This document shows, piece after piece, positions 1 to 8,514 of a stretch of 64,000 bases of DNA. Under the pieces are notes generated by a model that was given only the letters and a program-made list of their open reading frames with translations, ran no database searches and was not told the DNA's origin. The stretch is from an uncultured Pelagibacteraceae bacterium (GTDB lineage: Bacteria; Pseudomonadota; Alphaproteobacteria; Pelagibacterales; Pelagibacteraceae), in the NCBI GenBank assembly GCA_902543375.1, contig CACBYE010000001.1, positions 62,001-126,000 on the forward strand. The letters run 5' to 3'. Each line of letters opens with the position of its first letter. Within the stretch, counting starts at the first letter, position 1. The translations under genes and the position numbers were made by a program.

Positions 1-991
1 CTGTTTCTAAATGTGGATCTTGAAAAGCCTCTGTTGTAACCATTTGAATTGGACCGTTACCTGATGCAACTTCTTGGATAAATGCATGATTTCTTAAACA
101 TGTTGGGGTTGGATGATGATCAATATATTCTCCAACCAATTCTTTAGTTTGATCATACCATTTCTTCTCGTAATTCTCTCCATTAGCATTTTGTGTATAA
201 GTTTTTAAATGTAAAAAATATGCTCCAACCGGTCCGTATCCATCTTTAAATCTACACAAAACAATTCTATTTTCCATTTGGGTCATTTTAGCACCTGCAG
301 CAATAGGTAATGCATAAGCTGAACCGTTGCTCCAAGGAGCATACCAAGTTCTTCCCATTCCCTCTCCAACTGCTCTTGGTTTAAAAATATGAGATGCTCC
401 TCCTGCAGCGACTATAACTGTCTTTGATCTAAACACATGAAAATCTCCTGTTCTCATATTAAATCCAACAGCTCCACCAATTCTATTTTCTTGAGACTCA
501 TCCATTAATAAATGAGTAACAATTATTCTATTATAAATTTTATCTGCTGACTTTTTTGCGGCCTCTGCAACGATAGGTTTGTAGCTTTCTCCGTGTATCA
601 TAATTTGCCACTTACCTTCTCTTAGATACCTTCCAGTTTTTTCATTTTTCATCATTGGAAGACCCCATTCGTCAAACATGTGAACAGTTGAGTCTACGTG
701 TCTTGCCATGTCATATCCTAAATCTTCTCGGACCAATCCCATTAGATCATTTCGTGCATATCTTACATGATCCTCAGGTTGATTTTCGTTCCATTGCATG
801 CCCATATAGCAGTTGATCGCGTAAAGACCTTGTGCAACTGCTCCGCTACGGTCAATATTTGCTTTTTCTACACAAATTATTTTTAAGTCTCTTCCCCAAT
901 GCCTTGCTTCAAAAGTGGCACCAGTTCCAGCCATTCCACCACCAACAACTAATACATCACACTCTTCATAATGTGTTTTGTGTTTAGCCAT
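1..991 (-). CDS. aprA: Adenylylsulfate reductase alpha subunit AprA, truncated by the window edge
   Basis: This is the N-terminal 330 residues of the FAD subunit of APS reductase, which interconverts APS and sulfite plus AMP; in aerobic SAR11 it probably runs towards sulfite oxidation. The ATG at 989-991 overlaps the aprB stop as TAATG. The protein opens with a dinucleotide-binding VVGGGMAGTGA motif (about residues 15-25), followed by AprA-like segments such as KANIDRSGAVAQGLYAIN and RTGDFHVFRSKTVIVAAGG. A full AprA is about 600 or more residues, so roughly half is missing beyond position 1. The reading frame is open to the edge. It is the last visible gene of aprM-aprB-aprA. Confidence 0.95.
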   Translation of the reverse strand, partial: MAKHKTHYEECDVLVVGGGMAGTGATFEARHWGRDLKIICVEKANIDRSGAVAQGLYAINCYMGMQWNENQPEDHVRYARNDLMGLVREDLGYDMARHVDSTVHMFDEWGLPMMKNEKTGRYLREGKWQIMIHGESYKPIVAEAAKKSADKIYNRIIVTHLLMDESQENRIGGAVGFNMRTGDFHVFRSKTVIVAAGGASHIFKPRAVGEGMGRTWYAPWSNGSAYALPIAAGAKMTQMENRIVLCRFKDGYGPVGAYFLHLKTYTQNANGENYEKKWYDQTKELVGEYIDHHPTPTCLRNHAFIQEVASGNGPIQMVTTEAFQDPHLET

Positions 992-1461
992 TAATAGTAA
1001 ACTCCCTTTTTAAAGGACTCTTTTGGAACAGTTGGTAGTTCTTGATCTGTATTTAATCCCTCTGGTTCGGAATAAAGTCTTTGAGAATTTATCTCACCTT
1101 GATTAGGTTTATCACCTTCAGCAAGTTTCGGAATAAACTTACCCCATGGCTTAGTTGTTATTGGAGAAACAAAATTTTTTTCTGTTCCATTTCTAAATTT
1201 TATTTTCCATGAAATTGTACCCTTTTCTTCTTCTCTTCTTACTCTTACGCTGTGTCCCATAGGAGCAAAATCAGCATAACCACGTACATCTATTGCATGA
1301 TTAGGACAAGCCTTAACACACGAATAACATTCCCAACAAAAATTTGGTTCTATATTTTTTGCACGTCTAATATTTTCATCAATGTGCATAATATCCGAAG
1401 GACAAATATCTACGCAATGACCGCAACCATCACATCTTGTCATATAAACAAAAGTTGACAT
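991..1461 (-). CDS. aprB: Adenylylsulfate reductase beta subunit AprB (2x[4Fe-4S] ferredoxin-like)
   Basis: This 156-residue electron-transfer subunit partners AprA. Two cluster-binding motifs are visible: C10, C13, C16, C20 and C42, C45, C48, C52 (the second in FCWECYSCVKACP). The C-terminal half has the beta-rich tail typical of AprB, which wraps the alpha subunit. It lies 32 bases downstream of aprM and overlaps the aprA start by one base, so the two are probably translated together in equal amounts. The subunit has no signal peptide and is expected to be cytoplasmic, docked on AprM. Confidence 0.95.
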   Translation of the reverse strand: MSTFVYMTRCDGCGHCVDICPSDIMHIDENIRRAKNIEPNFCWECYSCVKACPNHAIDVRGYADFAPMGHSVRVRREEEKGTISWKIKFRNGTEKNFVSPITTKPWGKFIPKLAEGDKPNQGEINSQRLYSEPEGLNTDQELPTVPKESFKKGVYY

Positions 1462-1493
1462 AATTTTATTTTCTCCTATTTTTTTTTATCATA

Positions 1494-2294
1494 TTAATAG
1501 TGTTTTGGCTCTTCTCTTTTTATACCTAGGCCAAATTGCTCAGGTGCATCTGCTGGAGGTGGTAGATTATCTCTAGAACCATCAGCTTCTGCTAAATTTT
1601 TTTGAATTGCAGCACCTGGTTTATAAAACATATGGGCAAATTTAGACCAGTAAACTCCTCCAAATAAAGCAAGATTCGCTAACACAAACAATGTTAAAAA
1701 TAAAAATGATAAGCCTAACTGACCATTGTATTGAGTATAAGACCAAGCTAAACCAAATGTTGCACAAGCTAATAAGGCGAGAACAAATAAGTCTGCTTTA
1801 ATAATTCTATACCAAGGATGAGCTTCAGCCGATACATCAACTCTCAAAAAAAACCAAAACCAGTAACCACCTAAGCATGTAAGGATTGCTCCTACGTGCC
1901 ATAGTAAAGACCAAAATTCTGAGTTTGATTTGCCTATACCTGTATAACCAAAGACTAACACGGATGATGATACCCAAAATAAAATTGTACCATACATACC
2001 CAAAACGTGAGCTAACCTTCTTTTACCGAAACCTAATTCTGAAGTAGTACCAATATCAACAACAGTTGTTTTTGCGATGATTGAAGTCTTCTCACCGATT
2101 CCTAATTTTTTAGTCGCAGCTAATTTTGCTTTTTTTGCATTATTAAAAAAATAAATTAGATTTTTATGGTGTATCATTTGGATAATAGTCCCTGCAGCAA
2201 TTAAAATTACCATTGCAAAAATAAATCCCTGCATAGCTAAAGGAGAAATAGTTTCTGCTAATATAGAAAATGGGTTAGTTTGTAACATTTCCAC
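1494..2294 (-). CDS. aprM: APS reductase membrane anchor AprM
   Basis: This 266-residue membrane protein has about five hydrophobic spans (near residues 20-45, 100-122, 128-150, 165-187 and 193-215). Position directly before aprBA and the overall layout match AprM, the putative anchor that links AprAB to the quinone pool in sulfur oxidisers and SAR11. Short charged N- and C-terminal tails look cytoplasmic. The start is preceded by a good AGGTGG ribosome-binding site. The 92 bases upstream contain a plausible minus-strand promoter (TTGATC at 2346-2351, then a 17-base spacer to TAAAAA), so aprMBA is probably one transcript. Its function in electron transfer is inferred from family and context. 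Confidence 0.85.
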   Translation of the reverse strand: MEMLQTNPFSILAETISPLAMQGFIFAMVILIAAGTIIQMIHHKNLIYFFNNAKKAKLAATKKLGIGEKTSIIAKTTVVDIGTTSELGFGKRRLAHVLGMYGTILFWVSSSVLVFGYTGIGKSNSEFWSLLWHVGAILTCLGGYWFWFFLRVDVSAEAHPWYRIIKADLFVLALLACATFGLAWSYTQYNGQLGLSFLFLTLFVLANLALFGGVYWSKFAHMFYKPGAAIQKNLAEADGSRDNLPPPADAPEQFGLGIKREEPKHY

Positions 2295-2386
2295 CTGATG
2301 TTAATTATTTTAAAAAATTAAATTTTTAATCTACTTAAAAAAAGAGATCAACCTCAAACTAAAGGCAATTTGTCTTTATAAAACCC

Positions 2387-2785
2387 CTATTTTTTTCTTT
2401 TATAGTGTTGTTTGCTTGGAATAACTGATCTTACTCCACCTTGGGGATTCTCTACATCTCCTGATCTTCTTGGTATTAAATGAAAATGGCAGTGTAAAAT
2501 TGATTGACCTGAAACTTTACCAATATTAGTTCCTAAATTAAAACCCTCAACTTCTTCATCTTTGCTTATAATATCCTTTTTGATAATTTTTATAAGATCA
2601 TTGCAAGCAACAAGTTCATCATTTGTTAGATCAAAAAAATTCTTCATGTGTCTCTTGGGTATTATTAGGCAATGATATTTTGAAACTGGATAGGTATCAT
2701 AACTTACGTAAGCCAGATGATTTTCAATTATAATACCACTTTCTTTAGACTCACAAAATAAACATGGATTATTTGGATCCCTCAT
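2387..2785 (-). CDS. HIT (histidine triad) family hydrolase
   Basis: This 132-residue protein has the HIT signature H98-C-H100-F-H102 inside SILHCHFHLIPRR, the nucleotide-phosphate-binding triad of HINT/FHIT-type nucleotidyl hydrolases. An N-terminal CLFC pair (C8, C11) resembles the zinc site of some HIT proteins. Such enzymes hydrolyse AMP-linked phosphoramidates or dinucleoside polyphosphates; the substrate cannot be told from sequence. Only 3 bases separate it from the aminotransferase gene upstream, so it probably sits at the end of the pab-like operon. The KRKK tail is a normal basic C-terminus. Confidence 0.85.
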   Translation of the reverse strand: MRDPNNPCLFCESKESGIIIENHLAYVSYDTYPVSKYHCLIIPKRHMKNFFDLTNDELVACNDLIKIIKKDIISKDEEVEGFNLGTNIGKVSGQSILHCHFHLIPRRSGDVENPQGGVRSVIPSKQHYKRKK

Positions 2786-2788
2786 AAA

Positions 2789-3559
2789 TCAAAATTTATA
2801 TAAATTAGATCTATTTATAGCTAAATTATAATATTTAGAAAATATTTTGTATTGATCTAATTTTTTTCTTTTCCAGCCTATTTGTTTTATATTCTTCACA
2901 GATGCAACTCCTTTACCGGAACCAATTAACAATATTTCTTCATAATCATCTAAATTTTTAACGTAGATTTCTTTCTTTTTTATTTTTTTTTTTGACCTAA
3001 AAAATTTGTATGTAATACCTTCATAGAAATTTTTTGAAGGGGAAAATATATTTTTTTTACTAACAAATAAAAGATTTGAAGTCCCAGCTTCAAAAATTTT
3101 TTTTTTATTAATAAGACCTATATCTGATTTAGAATTATCCATTTTAGATAAATAGGATAAAATTTTTTTATATTTAAGATTTTTATATTTAGGTTTTTCT
3201 CTTTTTAAATTTACAAGTCTCAAACTAAAATCTAATTTTGGTTTCAACCTTCTTCTTAAAGAAATTGATATGGTACTTTTATTTAATGCTACTCTTAAAA
3301 GATGATTATAATTCTTTTCTTTTGATAAATTTTTTCTAATTAATTTTAGAATATCATTTTTAAGATTTTGTTTACATATGCCATAACTTTTCAATGACTT
3401 CATGAGATTTTTTATATGATCTTTAAAAAATAAAATTTTAGGTGGTTTTCCAAAAATCCACATTGTTGTAAAGATGCCATGATCACCCCATAAATCTTTA
3501 AAATTAATTTCCTTAAGATCTTTAAGACGATAAGATTTTTTTAATAAGTAGATTACCAT
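2789..3559 (-). CDS. pabC: Class IV aminotransferase, probable aminodeoxychorismate lyase (PabC-like)
   Basis: This is a 256-residue fold-type IV PLP enzyme. Visible family features are a lysine in the KKILSYL segment (expected Schiff-base region), the E-AGTSNLLFV motif around residue 153 and a terminal GSGKGVASVKNI segment corresponding to the usual TGT-RGV loop. It overlaps the amidotransferase gene by 38 bases and follows pabA/pabB-like genes, so 4-amino-4-deoxychorismate lyase (giving p-aminobenzoate for folate) is the natural reading. A branched-chain or D-amino-acid aminotransferase is a less likely alternative. Sequence is divergent and very lysine-rich, as is common in AT-rich genomes. 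Confidence 0.7.
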   Translation of the reverse strand: MVIYLLKKSYRLKDLKEINFKDLWGDHGIFTTMWIFGKPPKILFFKDHIKNLMKSLKSYGICKQNLKNDILKLIRKNLSKEKNYNHLLRVALNKSTISISLRRRLKPKLDFSLRLVNLKREKPKYKNLKYKKILSYLSKMDNSKSDIGLINKKKIFEAGTSNLLFVSKKNIFSPSKNFYEGITYKFFRSKKKIKKKEIYVKNLDDYEEILLIGSGKGVASVKNIKQIGWKRKKLDQYKIFSKYYNLAINRSNLYKF

Positions 3560-4079
3560 TATTTGTTAAAAATGACTCCGGGTGAAATTGAAATCCATAA
3601 ATTTTGTCTTTTTTATTTTCAAAAGCCATTGCTACTTTCGAATCTAAACATCTCATAGTTATATCAAAATCATTTATTTTAAAAGGCTCTTTTAATTTTA
3701 AGGAATGATAGCGACCAACTTTAAATATTTTATTTTTTTCAAATATTGAACTTTTATTAATAACTTTTACACGTGATTGATAACCATGATATATTTTATT
3801 TTGTTCAACAATTTTAGCACCTTCACAGAATAAGATTTGTTGAAATCCTAAACATATTCCTATCATTTTTTTTTTACCTTTAAATTGATAATAAATTTTA
3901 GATGTGGAAGGATAATTCTTTGGATTTCCTGGTCCTGGAGAGAAAATAATTACTTTGGCTTGTTTAAGTTTTAATCTATTTATATTATTGTAATTATCAC
4001 ACTCGACTTTATCAAATAATGAAAATTGATGAACTACATTATGAGTAAACGAGTCGTTATGATCTATCACGTATATCAT
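3522..4079 (-). CDS. pabA: Glutamine amidotransferase component of aminodeoxychorismate/anthranilate synthase
   Basis: This 185-residue class I glutamine amidotransferase has the nucleophile in GICLGFQ (C76), the oxyanion segment SPGPGNP (48-54) and the catalytic pair in FQFHPES (H166, E168). It supplies ammonia to the PabB-like partner, whose stop codon overlaps its start. A dedicated pabC-like gene follows, favouring p-aminobenzoate synthesis over tryptophan; an amphibolic PabA/TrpG serving both pathways is possible. All key catalytic residues are present. Confidence 0.8.
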   Translation of the reverse strand: MIYVIDHNDSFTHNVVHQFSLFDKVECDNYNNINRLKLKQAKVIIFSPGPGNPKNYPSTSKIYYQFKGKKKMIGICLGFQQILFCEGAKIVEQNKIYHGYQSRVKVINKSSIFEKNKIFKVGRYHSLKLKEPFKINDFDITMRCLDSKVAMAFENKKDKIYGFQFHPESFLTNNGNLLIKKILSS

Positions 4080-5236
4080 TTAAAAAGATCAATTAGAGCT
4101 TTGGCTTTTAAATAATTTTCATTAAACTCGTGTCTCGAGTTACTATCAACAACTACACCTGAGGCTACAGAAATTTCAGAAATATTCTTAAAATTTAAAA
4201 TAGATCTAATAATGATATTAAATTTTAGATCTCCATTAAATTTTATATATCCAAAACTTCCCGTGTAAATATTTCTATTCTCTTTCTCTTGGTTGTTTAA
4301 GAGGTTTAAAGTACTAATTTTTGGACAACCTATAACCGATCCTCCAGGCATCATGGCTCTAATAATATCGATGTTTTTTATTTTTCGTTTGAGTTGACCT
4401 TTAATTAAGCTTACATAATGAAAAAGATCTTTGTACTCTTCTACAACCTTTTGCTTAGTTAATCGCACGGTACCAGCTCTACATATACGTGACATATCAC
4501 TTCGTTCCATATCTACAATCATATTATGTTCTTTAGTTTCTTTAAGATTGTTTCTAAAATATTTTAATGCTTTTTTTTTTGTCATACTTCTACTTTTTTT
4601 AACAGTCCCGGCTATGGGTTTGGTAGTAATTATTGTTCCTGTTTTGGTAATCAAATTTTCAGGCGAGCAACTTATTACTGAATAATCCTTATCTTTGATC
4701 ATAAATGCCTCAGGAGCTAAATTAGTATGAGACAATCTACAAAAAAGATCTAAGGGATCAACTTTTGATTTCATCTTATATTTGGTGCAAATTTTTATTT
4801 GATAAGTTTCTCCACTTTTTATTTTTTTTTTGAATTTATCAAATATTTTTTTATAAGATTGCCTATTAATATTTATTTCAAATTTTTTTTTAAAACTTAT
4901 TCTTTTTCTTGGAGTATATTTTAATTTATTATTTAAACTTATTTTTTTTTCTGGTTTATAGAATATACCTTTTGAAAAGTTCATATTTCTTTGCCTTGGA
5001 ACTTTTACACCTATAAGATTGTTTAATAATTCATAACCAAAAAAACCAATGAACAAATCTGTTTCTTTAAATCTTTTAGTTGACGTTTTTTTATTTAAAA
5101 AACTAAACACATTTTTATTATTTAGGATAATCTTTTTAGAAAAGTCAGTATATAAATCAAATCCTTTTCTGGATTTATAAATAATATAGGGCTTATTTGA
5201 TCTATTTATATCCTGCAGTTGATTGGCTTTATTCAA
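4076..5236 (-). CDS. pabB: Aminodeoxychorismate synthase component I (PabB-like)
   Basis: This is a 386-residue chorismate-binding enzyme of the TrpE/PabB/MenF family. The C-terminal catalytic domain shows KAGETYQ-like (KSGETYQIKICTKY), ISCSPENLI, TKPIAGT, IVDMERSDMSRIC and MPGGSVIGCPK motifs. The N-terminal third is short and divergent compared with TrpE. It overlaps pabA by 4 bases (ATGA) and starts the pabB-pabA-pabC-HIT run. The PIAGT motif replaces the lysine-containing PIKGT used by classical PabB for a covalent intermediate, which is also seen in TrpE-like enzymes, so anthranilate synthase cannot be ruled out. Gene context favours p-aminobenzoate. Confidence 0.75.
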   Translation of the reverse strand: MNKANQLQDINRSNKPYIIYKSRKGFDLYTDFSKKIILNNKNVFSFLNKKTSTKRFKETDLFIGFFGYELLNNLIGVKVPRQRNMNFSKGIFYKPEKKISLNNKLKYTPRKRISFKKKFEININRQSYKKIFDKFKKKIKSGETYQIKICTKYKMKSKVDPLDLFCRLSHTNLAPEAFMIKDKDYSVISCSPENLITKTGTIITTKPIAGTVKKSRSMTKKKALKYFRNNLKETKEHNMIVDMERSDMSRICRAGTVRLTKQKVVEEYKDLFHYVSLIKGQLKRKIKNIDIIRAMMPGGSVIGCPKISTLNLLNNQEKENRNIYTGSFGYIKFNGDLKFNIIIRSILNFKNISEISVASGVVVDSNSRHEFNENYLKAKALIDLFK

Positions 5237-5237
5237 T

Positions 5238-6458
5238 TTAGTATGTTCTTAATCTTAATACTTGTTGTTCTTTAATGGGTAAGTGAATTATTGCTGCAAA
5301 AACTGATAAAGCAATTGCTAAATACCACGCGTAATCATATGACCCATAAAGATCATGAAACAAACCTCCTAAATAAGCACCAAAAAATGAACCAATTTGA
5401 TGACTTAAAAATACAATACCATATAAAAGTCCTAAATATTTAGTACCAAACATATGTGCAACTATTCCACTTGTTGCAGGCACAGTGGATAACCATAAAA
5501 AACCAAAGGTAGCTCCAAAAATAAAAGAATTAATATTGCTTGCGGGTAAAAATATAAAGAAAATAATAGATAGTCCTCTTAAGCTATAAATTCCACTTAA
5601 TATTATTTTCTTACTCATTTTAGTTGAAAGATAACCACTACAAAGAGATCCGAAAATATTAAATAAACCTATCAAAGACAAAATCGCAGCTGCCGTCCAG
5701 CTTTCTAGTCCTCGATCAATCACGTAAGTAGGAACGTGGGTACCAACTAATGTTATGTGAAAACCACATACAAAAAAACCTGAAACCAAAAGAATATAAC
5801 TTTTAGAACCAAAAGCCTCTTTAATTGCCTCCGTTGTAGTTTGAGTATTAGGTGCTTCAATAGTTTGTTCTAAAGATGGAGATCTCACAAAAAATGATAT
5901 TATTAAACCAATAAAAAGGGCTATCAAAAAGGCTACCAAAGTATTTTGCCATCCATTTTCGGTAAGAGAATACTCTGTTAAAATTGGAGATAGAAAATAT
6001 CCAAAAGACCCAACTGCAGTAACTATACTCATAGCAATTGTTCTATTTGATAACGGAAAATGTTTTCCGACAACTGACATAGGAATGCTTATTGCTGTTC
6101 CACCCAATCCAATTCCTACTAATACTCCTAAATCAATCTGAAAAAAGATTCCTGTATTTGGACCTGCGTATAAAAAATATACACCAGCGATAAAAAAAAT
6201 AAATGCTAATGCAATTGCTTTATGACCACCATACTTGTCTGCAATAGTCCCAAATATAGGTCCTGTTAATCCCCACATCAACATCTGAAGCCCAACTGAT
6301 AAACCTGATTGAGTTAGAGAAATCCCTAGGTCTTCTCTAAAATCCATAAAGAACATTCCAAAAGTTTGTCTCACACCCAAAGAAATTAAAACTACTAAAC
6401 TTGCAGCCATCAGAGTAATTAAAGCAGTTCTGTTTCTTATAAATTTTTCTGATTTCAT
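5238..6458 (-). CDS. Major facilitator superfamily transporter
   Basis: This 406-residue integral membrane protein has about 12 predicted spans in two halves and an MFS loop 2-3 signature (GTIADKYGGHKAI, near residue 70). The sequence resembles monocarboxylate or oxalate/formate-type MFS carriers, but the substrate cannot be assigned. It ends one base before the pabB region begins on the same strand and starts 6 bases after metC, so it may be in one transcript with metC and the pab genes. Confidence 0.8.
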   Translation of the reverse strand: MKSEKFIRNRTALITLMAASLVVLISLGVRQTFGMFFMDFREDLGISLTQSGLSVGLQMLMWGLTGPIFGTIADKYGGHKAIALAFIFFIAGVYFLYAGPNTGIFFQIDLGVLVGIGLGGTAISIPMSVVGKHFPLSNRTIAMSIVTAVGSFGYFLSPILTEYSLTENGWQNTLVAFLIALFIGLIISFFVRSPSLEQTIEAPNTQTTTEAIKEAFGSKSYILLVSGFFVCGFHITLVGTHVPTYVIDRGLESWTAAAILSLIGLFNIFGSLCSGYLSTKMSKKIILSGIYSLRGLSIIFFIFLPASNINSFIFGATFGFLWLSTVPATSGIVAHMFGTKYLGLLYGIVFLSHQIGSFFGAYLGGLFHDLYGSYDYAWYLAIALSVFAAIIHLPIKEQQVLRLRTY

Positions 6459-6464
6459 AAAGGT

Positions 6465-7658
6465 TTACTTTAAGTGTCTTAAAGCTTGTTTAATATCAGC
6501 GATAAGGTCGCTAGGATCCTCAAGTCCTATATGCAGTCGAACGAGGTGTTCATCTTTTGCTAAATTCAAATATTTTCTTTTTCCTGTCTCCCTATTCTCT
6601 TGATGTAACGCTAAACTTTCAAAACCACCCCAACTATATCCATACCCAAAAAGCTTTAGAGAATTAACAAATCTTCTTACTGATATTACACTTTTAGCTT
6701 TAATTCTTAATCCCATTAAACCAGATGCACCTGAATAATATTTTTTCCACATTCTAAAATTATGTGAATTTTTTTTATACGGATATAAAAGTTCAATTTT
6801 TTTATTTCTTGATAAGAAAGCTGCAACCTTTTTTGCATTATCACTATGTTTATCTAATCTTACATCAAGGGTTCTTAAACCTCTTATGATTAAATAGGCA
6901 TCATCTGGTCCTAATCTTTGACCTGTAATTTTTTCAGCTAATTTGACTTTAGAGAATACTTTTTTATTTACTGCTAAACTCCCTCCCATTACATCTGAAT
7001 GACCTGAGTAATATTTTGTAGCAGAAACTATCGACATATCAAAACCTAGTTTAATAGGTTTAAGATAATATGGAGTCCCCCAAGTATTATCAATAGCAGT
7101 GTAAACTTTATTTTTTTTTGCGATAGAAATTATTTTATTCAAATCTTGAAAATCAAAAGTATTACTACCAGGATTTTCAACAAAAATTAATTTCGTTTTT
7201 GAAGTAATATTTTTTTGTAAAGTTTTTAGATTATGAGGGTCATAAAAAACAGTTTTAATATTAAACTCTTTTAAAAAGTTTTGGGTCAACACTCTTGTAG
7301 GACTATATACAGGATCAGATACTAAGATTTCATCACCAGGTCTCACCAAGCTAAATATAGCTAAGAATACTGAGCCAAAACCTGTTTGTGTGGTAAAGAC
7401 ATGATAACTTTCCTCAAGTTTCGTGAGAATTTTTTGTAAATTATGAGTAGTTGAAGTACCCTGTCTAGCATAATCAAAATGACCTCCTGTAGGATTTTTA
7501 ATAGCTTTATTTTGCATTTTCCTAATATCTTGTGTCGACTTGAAAATTATAGTTGAAGCTCTAACAACTGGTGGATTTACCGACTGATTATGAAAATCTT
7601 TTGCTGCATGCTTTAAAAAAGTTTTAAAAGACTTCGTCATAATAATTGATAACTTCAA
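6465..7658 (-). CDS. metC: Cystathionine beta-lyase (Cys/Met metabolism PLP enzyme)
   Basis: This 397-residue PLP-dependent enzyme belongs to the Cys/Met family. The pyridoxal lysine is K215 in SIVSATKYYSGHSDV; the TQTGFGSVFLA and FVENPGSNTFD stretches match the cofactor-binding loops, and the C-terminal SWGGFESLALH motif is characteristic of cystathionine beta-lyase. The expected reaction is cystathionine to homocysteine, pyruvate and ammonia. A second methionine at residue 7 (position 7640) is an equally plausible start. Related gamma-lyases have similar motifs, so the exact specificity is inferred. Confidence 0.8.
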   Translation of the reverse strand: MKLSIIMTKSFKTFLKHAAKDFHNQSVNPPVVRASTIIFKSTQDIRKMQNKAIKNPTGGHFDYARQGTSTTHNLQKILTKLEESYHVFTTQTGFGSVFLAIFSLVRPGDEILVSDPVYSPTRVLTQNFLKEFNIKTVFYDPHNLKTLQKNITSKTKLIFVENPGSNTFDFQDLNKIISIAKKNKVYTAIDNTWGTPYYLKPIKLGFDMSIVSATKYYSGHSDVMGGSLAVNKKVFSKVKLAEKITGQRLGPDDAYLIIRGLRTLDVRLDKHSDNAKKVAAFLSRNKKIELLYPYKKNSHNFRMWKKYYSGASGLMGLRIKAKSVISVRRFVNSLKLFGYGYSWGGFESLALHQENRETGKRKYLNLAKDEHLVRLHIGLEDPSDLIADIKQALRHLK

Positions 7659-7713
7659 AAGACAATGCTATATCCCACCAATAATTTCAATTAAATTATA
7701 ACTGAAGGAAAGA

Positions 7714-7797
7714 ATGGGTTACCCAAAAAAACATCGAGGCAGAAGAAAAATGGGCTCTAAAAAAAGAAGAGCTAGAAAAAAAAATAAAAAGAAATAG
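7714..7797 (+). CDS. 27-residue highly basic peptide, possibly bTHX-like ribosomal protein
   Basis: An ATG with a good upstream GAAGGAA ribosome-binding site opens a 27-codon frame starting MGYPKKHRGRRKMGS and ending in a lysine run. Seventeen of 27 residues are Lys or Arg. Length, the MG start, the KK-RG-RK spacing and the basic tail recall bacterial ribosomal protein bTHX, but the resemblance could be compositional. It is on the plus strand, 6 bases before the membrane-protein gene at 7804. A minor nucleic-acid-binding or ribosome-associated peptide is the most economical idea; no function is established. Confidence 0.6.
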   Translation: MGYPKKHRGRRKMGSKKRRARKKNKKK

Positions 7798-7803
7798 TCC
7801 TCA

Positions 7804-8514
7804 ATGAATTCAATTGAAAAGGCAAGATCCTTTAGTATATGGATCTTTATAGTTCCATTTGTTGCAGTAAATACTTGTTTAATACTAGTTACACAATTCC
7901 ATGGAGTCTTCGAAAGTGAGGCTGATAGATTATACAACACTATCCCCTATATTGATGGTGGTGCATCTATTAGCAGAACAGCTAGGCCATATCCTTCTTG
8001 GTTGATATTTAAACCTGCAATGTTTTTAACATCTTATTTGCTAATTAGGTATTGGTTGTTTAATAGAGATATAATTAAATTTTTTTCTAACAATCATAAA
8101 AATCTAAAAAAAATAGTTTTTTTCGGTGTAGCCTCAGCTATAGCACTTACAATTCATTCAATTTTTTTAGGAATTAAATTTGATAATGACTTATATAAAC
8201 TTTTTAGAAGGGTAATAATGTTATCATTTATAGTTTTTGAAATAGTTGCACAAGCTTATTTAGTTGCAACTTTTTTTTCCTTTAAAGAAAAATTAAATAA
8301 ATACATAAATCCATTATTTCTTAATCTTAAGATTATTCTAGTATCATTATTAATTTTAGTAGCAATTATAAGTATTCCAATCATTAGTCTACCTGGCGAT
8401 GATTTTTTTGGAATAAATTTAAAATTTTTTAAACATGCTTTAGAATGGGATTATTTTCTTGGTGTAATTACTTTTTATTTATTAACATTTTTTATGTGGA
8501 AGAAATCAAATTAA
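7804..8514 (+). CDS. Predicted six-span membrane protein, possibly Frag1/DRAM/Sfk1-like
   Basis: This 236-residue protein has about six hydrophobic segments (near residues 12-32, 70-86, 105-125, 138-158, 170-192 and 215-232). A conserved-looking loop [19 protein letters not shown] after span 1 and an HALEWDYF motif before the last span weakly resemble the Frag1/DRAM/Sfk1 family, but I do not recognise it securely. It follows the basic 27-aa peptide by 6 bases and converges on mnmA, overlapping its end by 4 bases. No signal peptide separate from the first span. Confidence 0.65.
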   Translation: MNSIEKARSFSIWIFIVPFVAVNTCLILVTQFHGVFESEADRLYNTIPYIDGGASISRTARPYPSWLIFKPAMFLTSYLLIRYWLFNRDIIKFFSNNHKNLKKIVFFGVASAIALTIHSIFLGIKFDNDLYKLFRRVIMLSFIVFEIVAQAYLVATFFSFKEKLNKYINPLFLNLKIILVSLLILVAIISIPIISLPGDDFFGINLKFFKHALEWDYFLGVITFYLLTFFMWKKSN

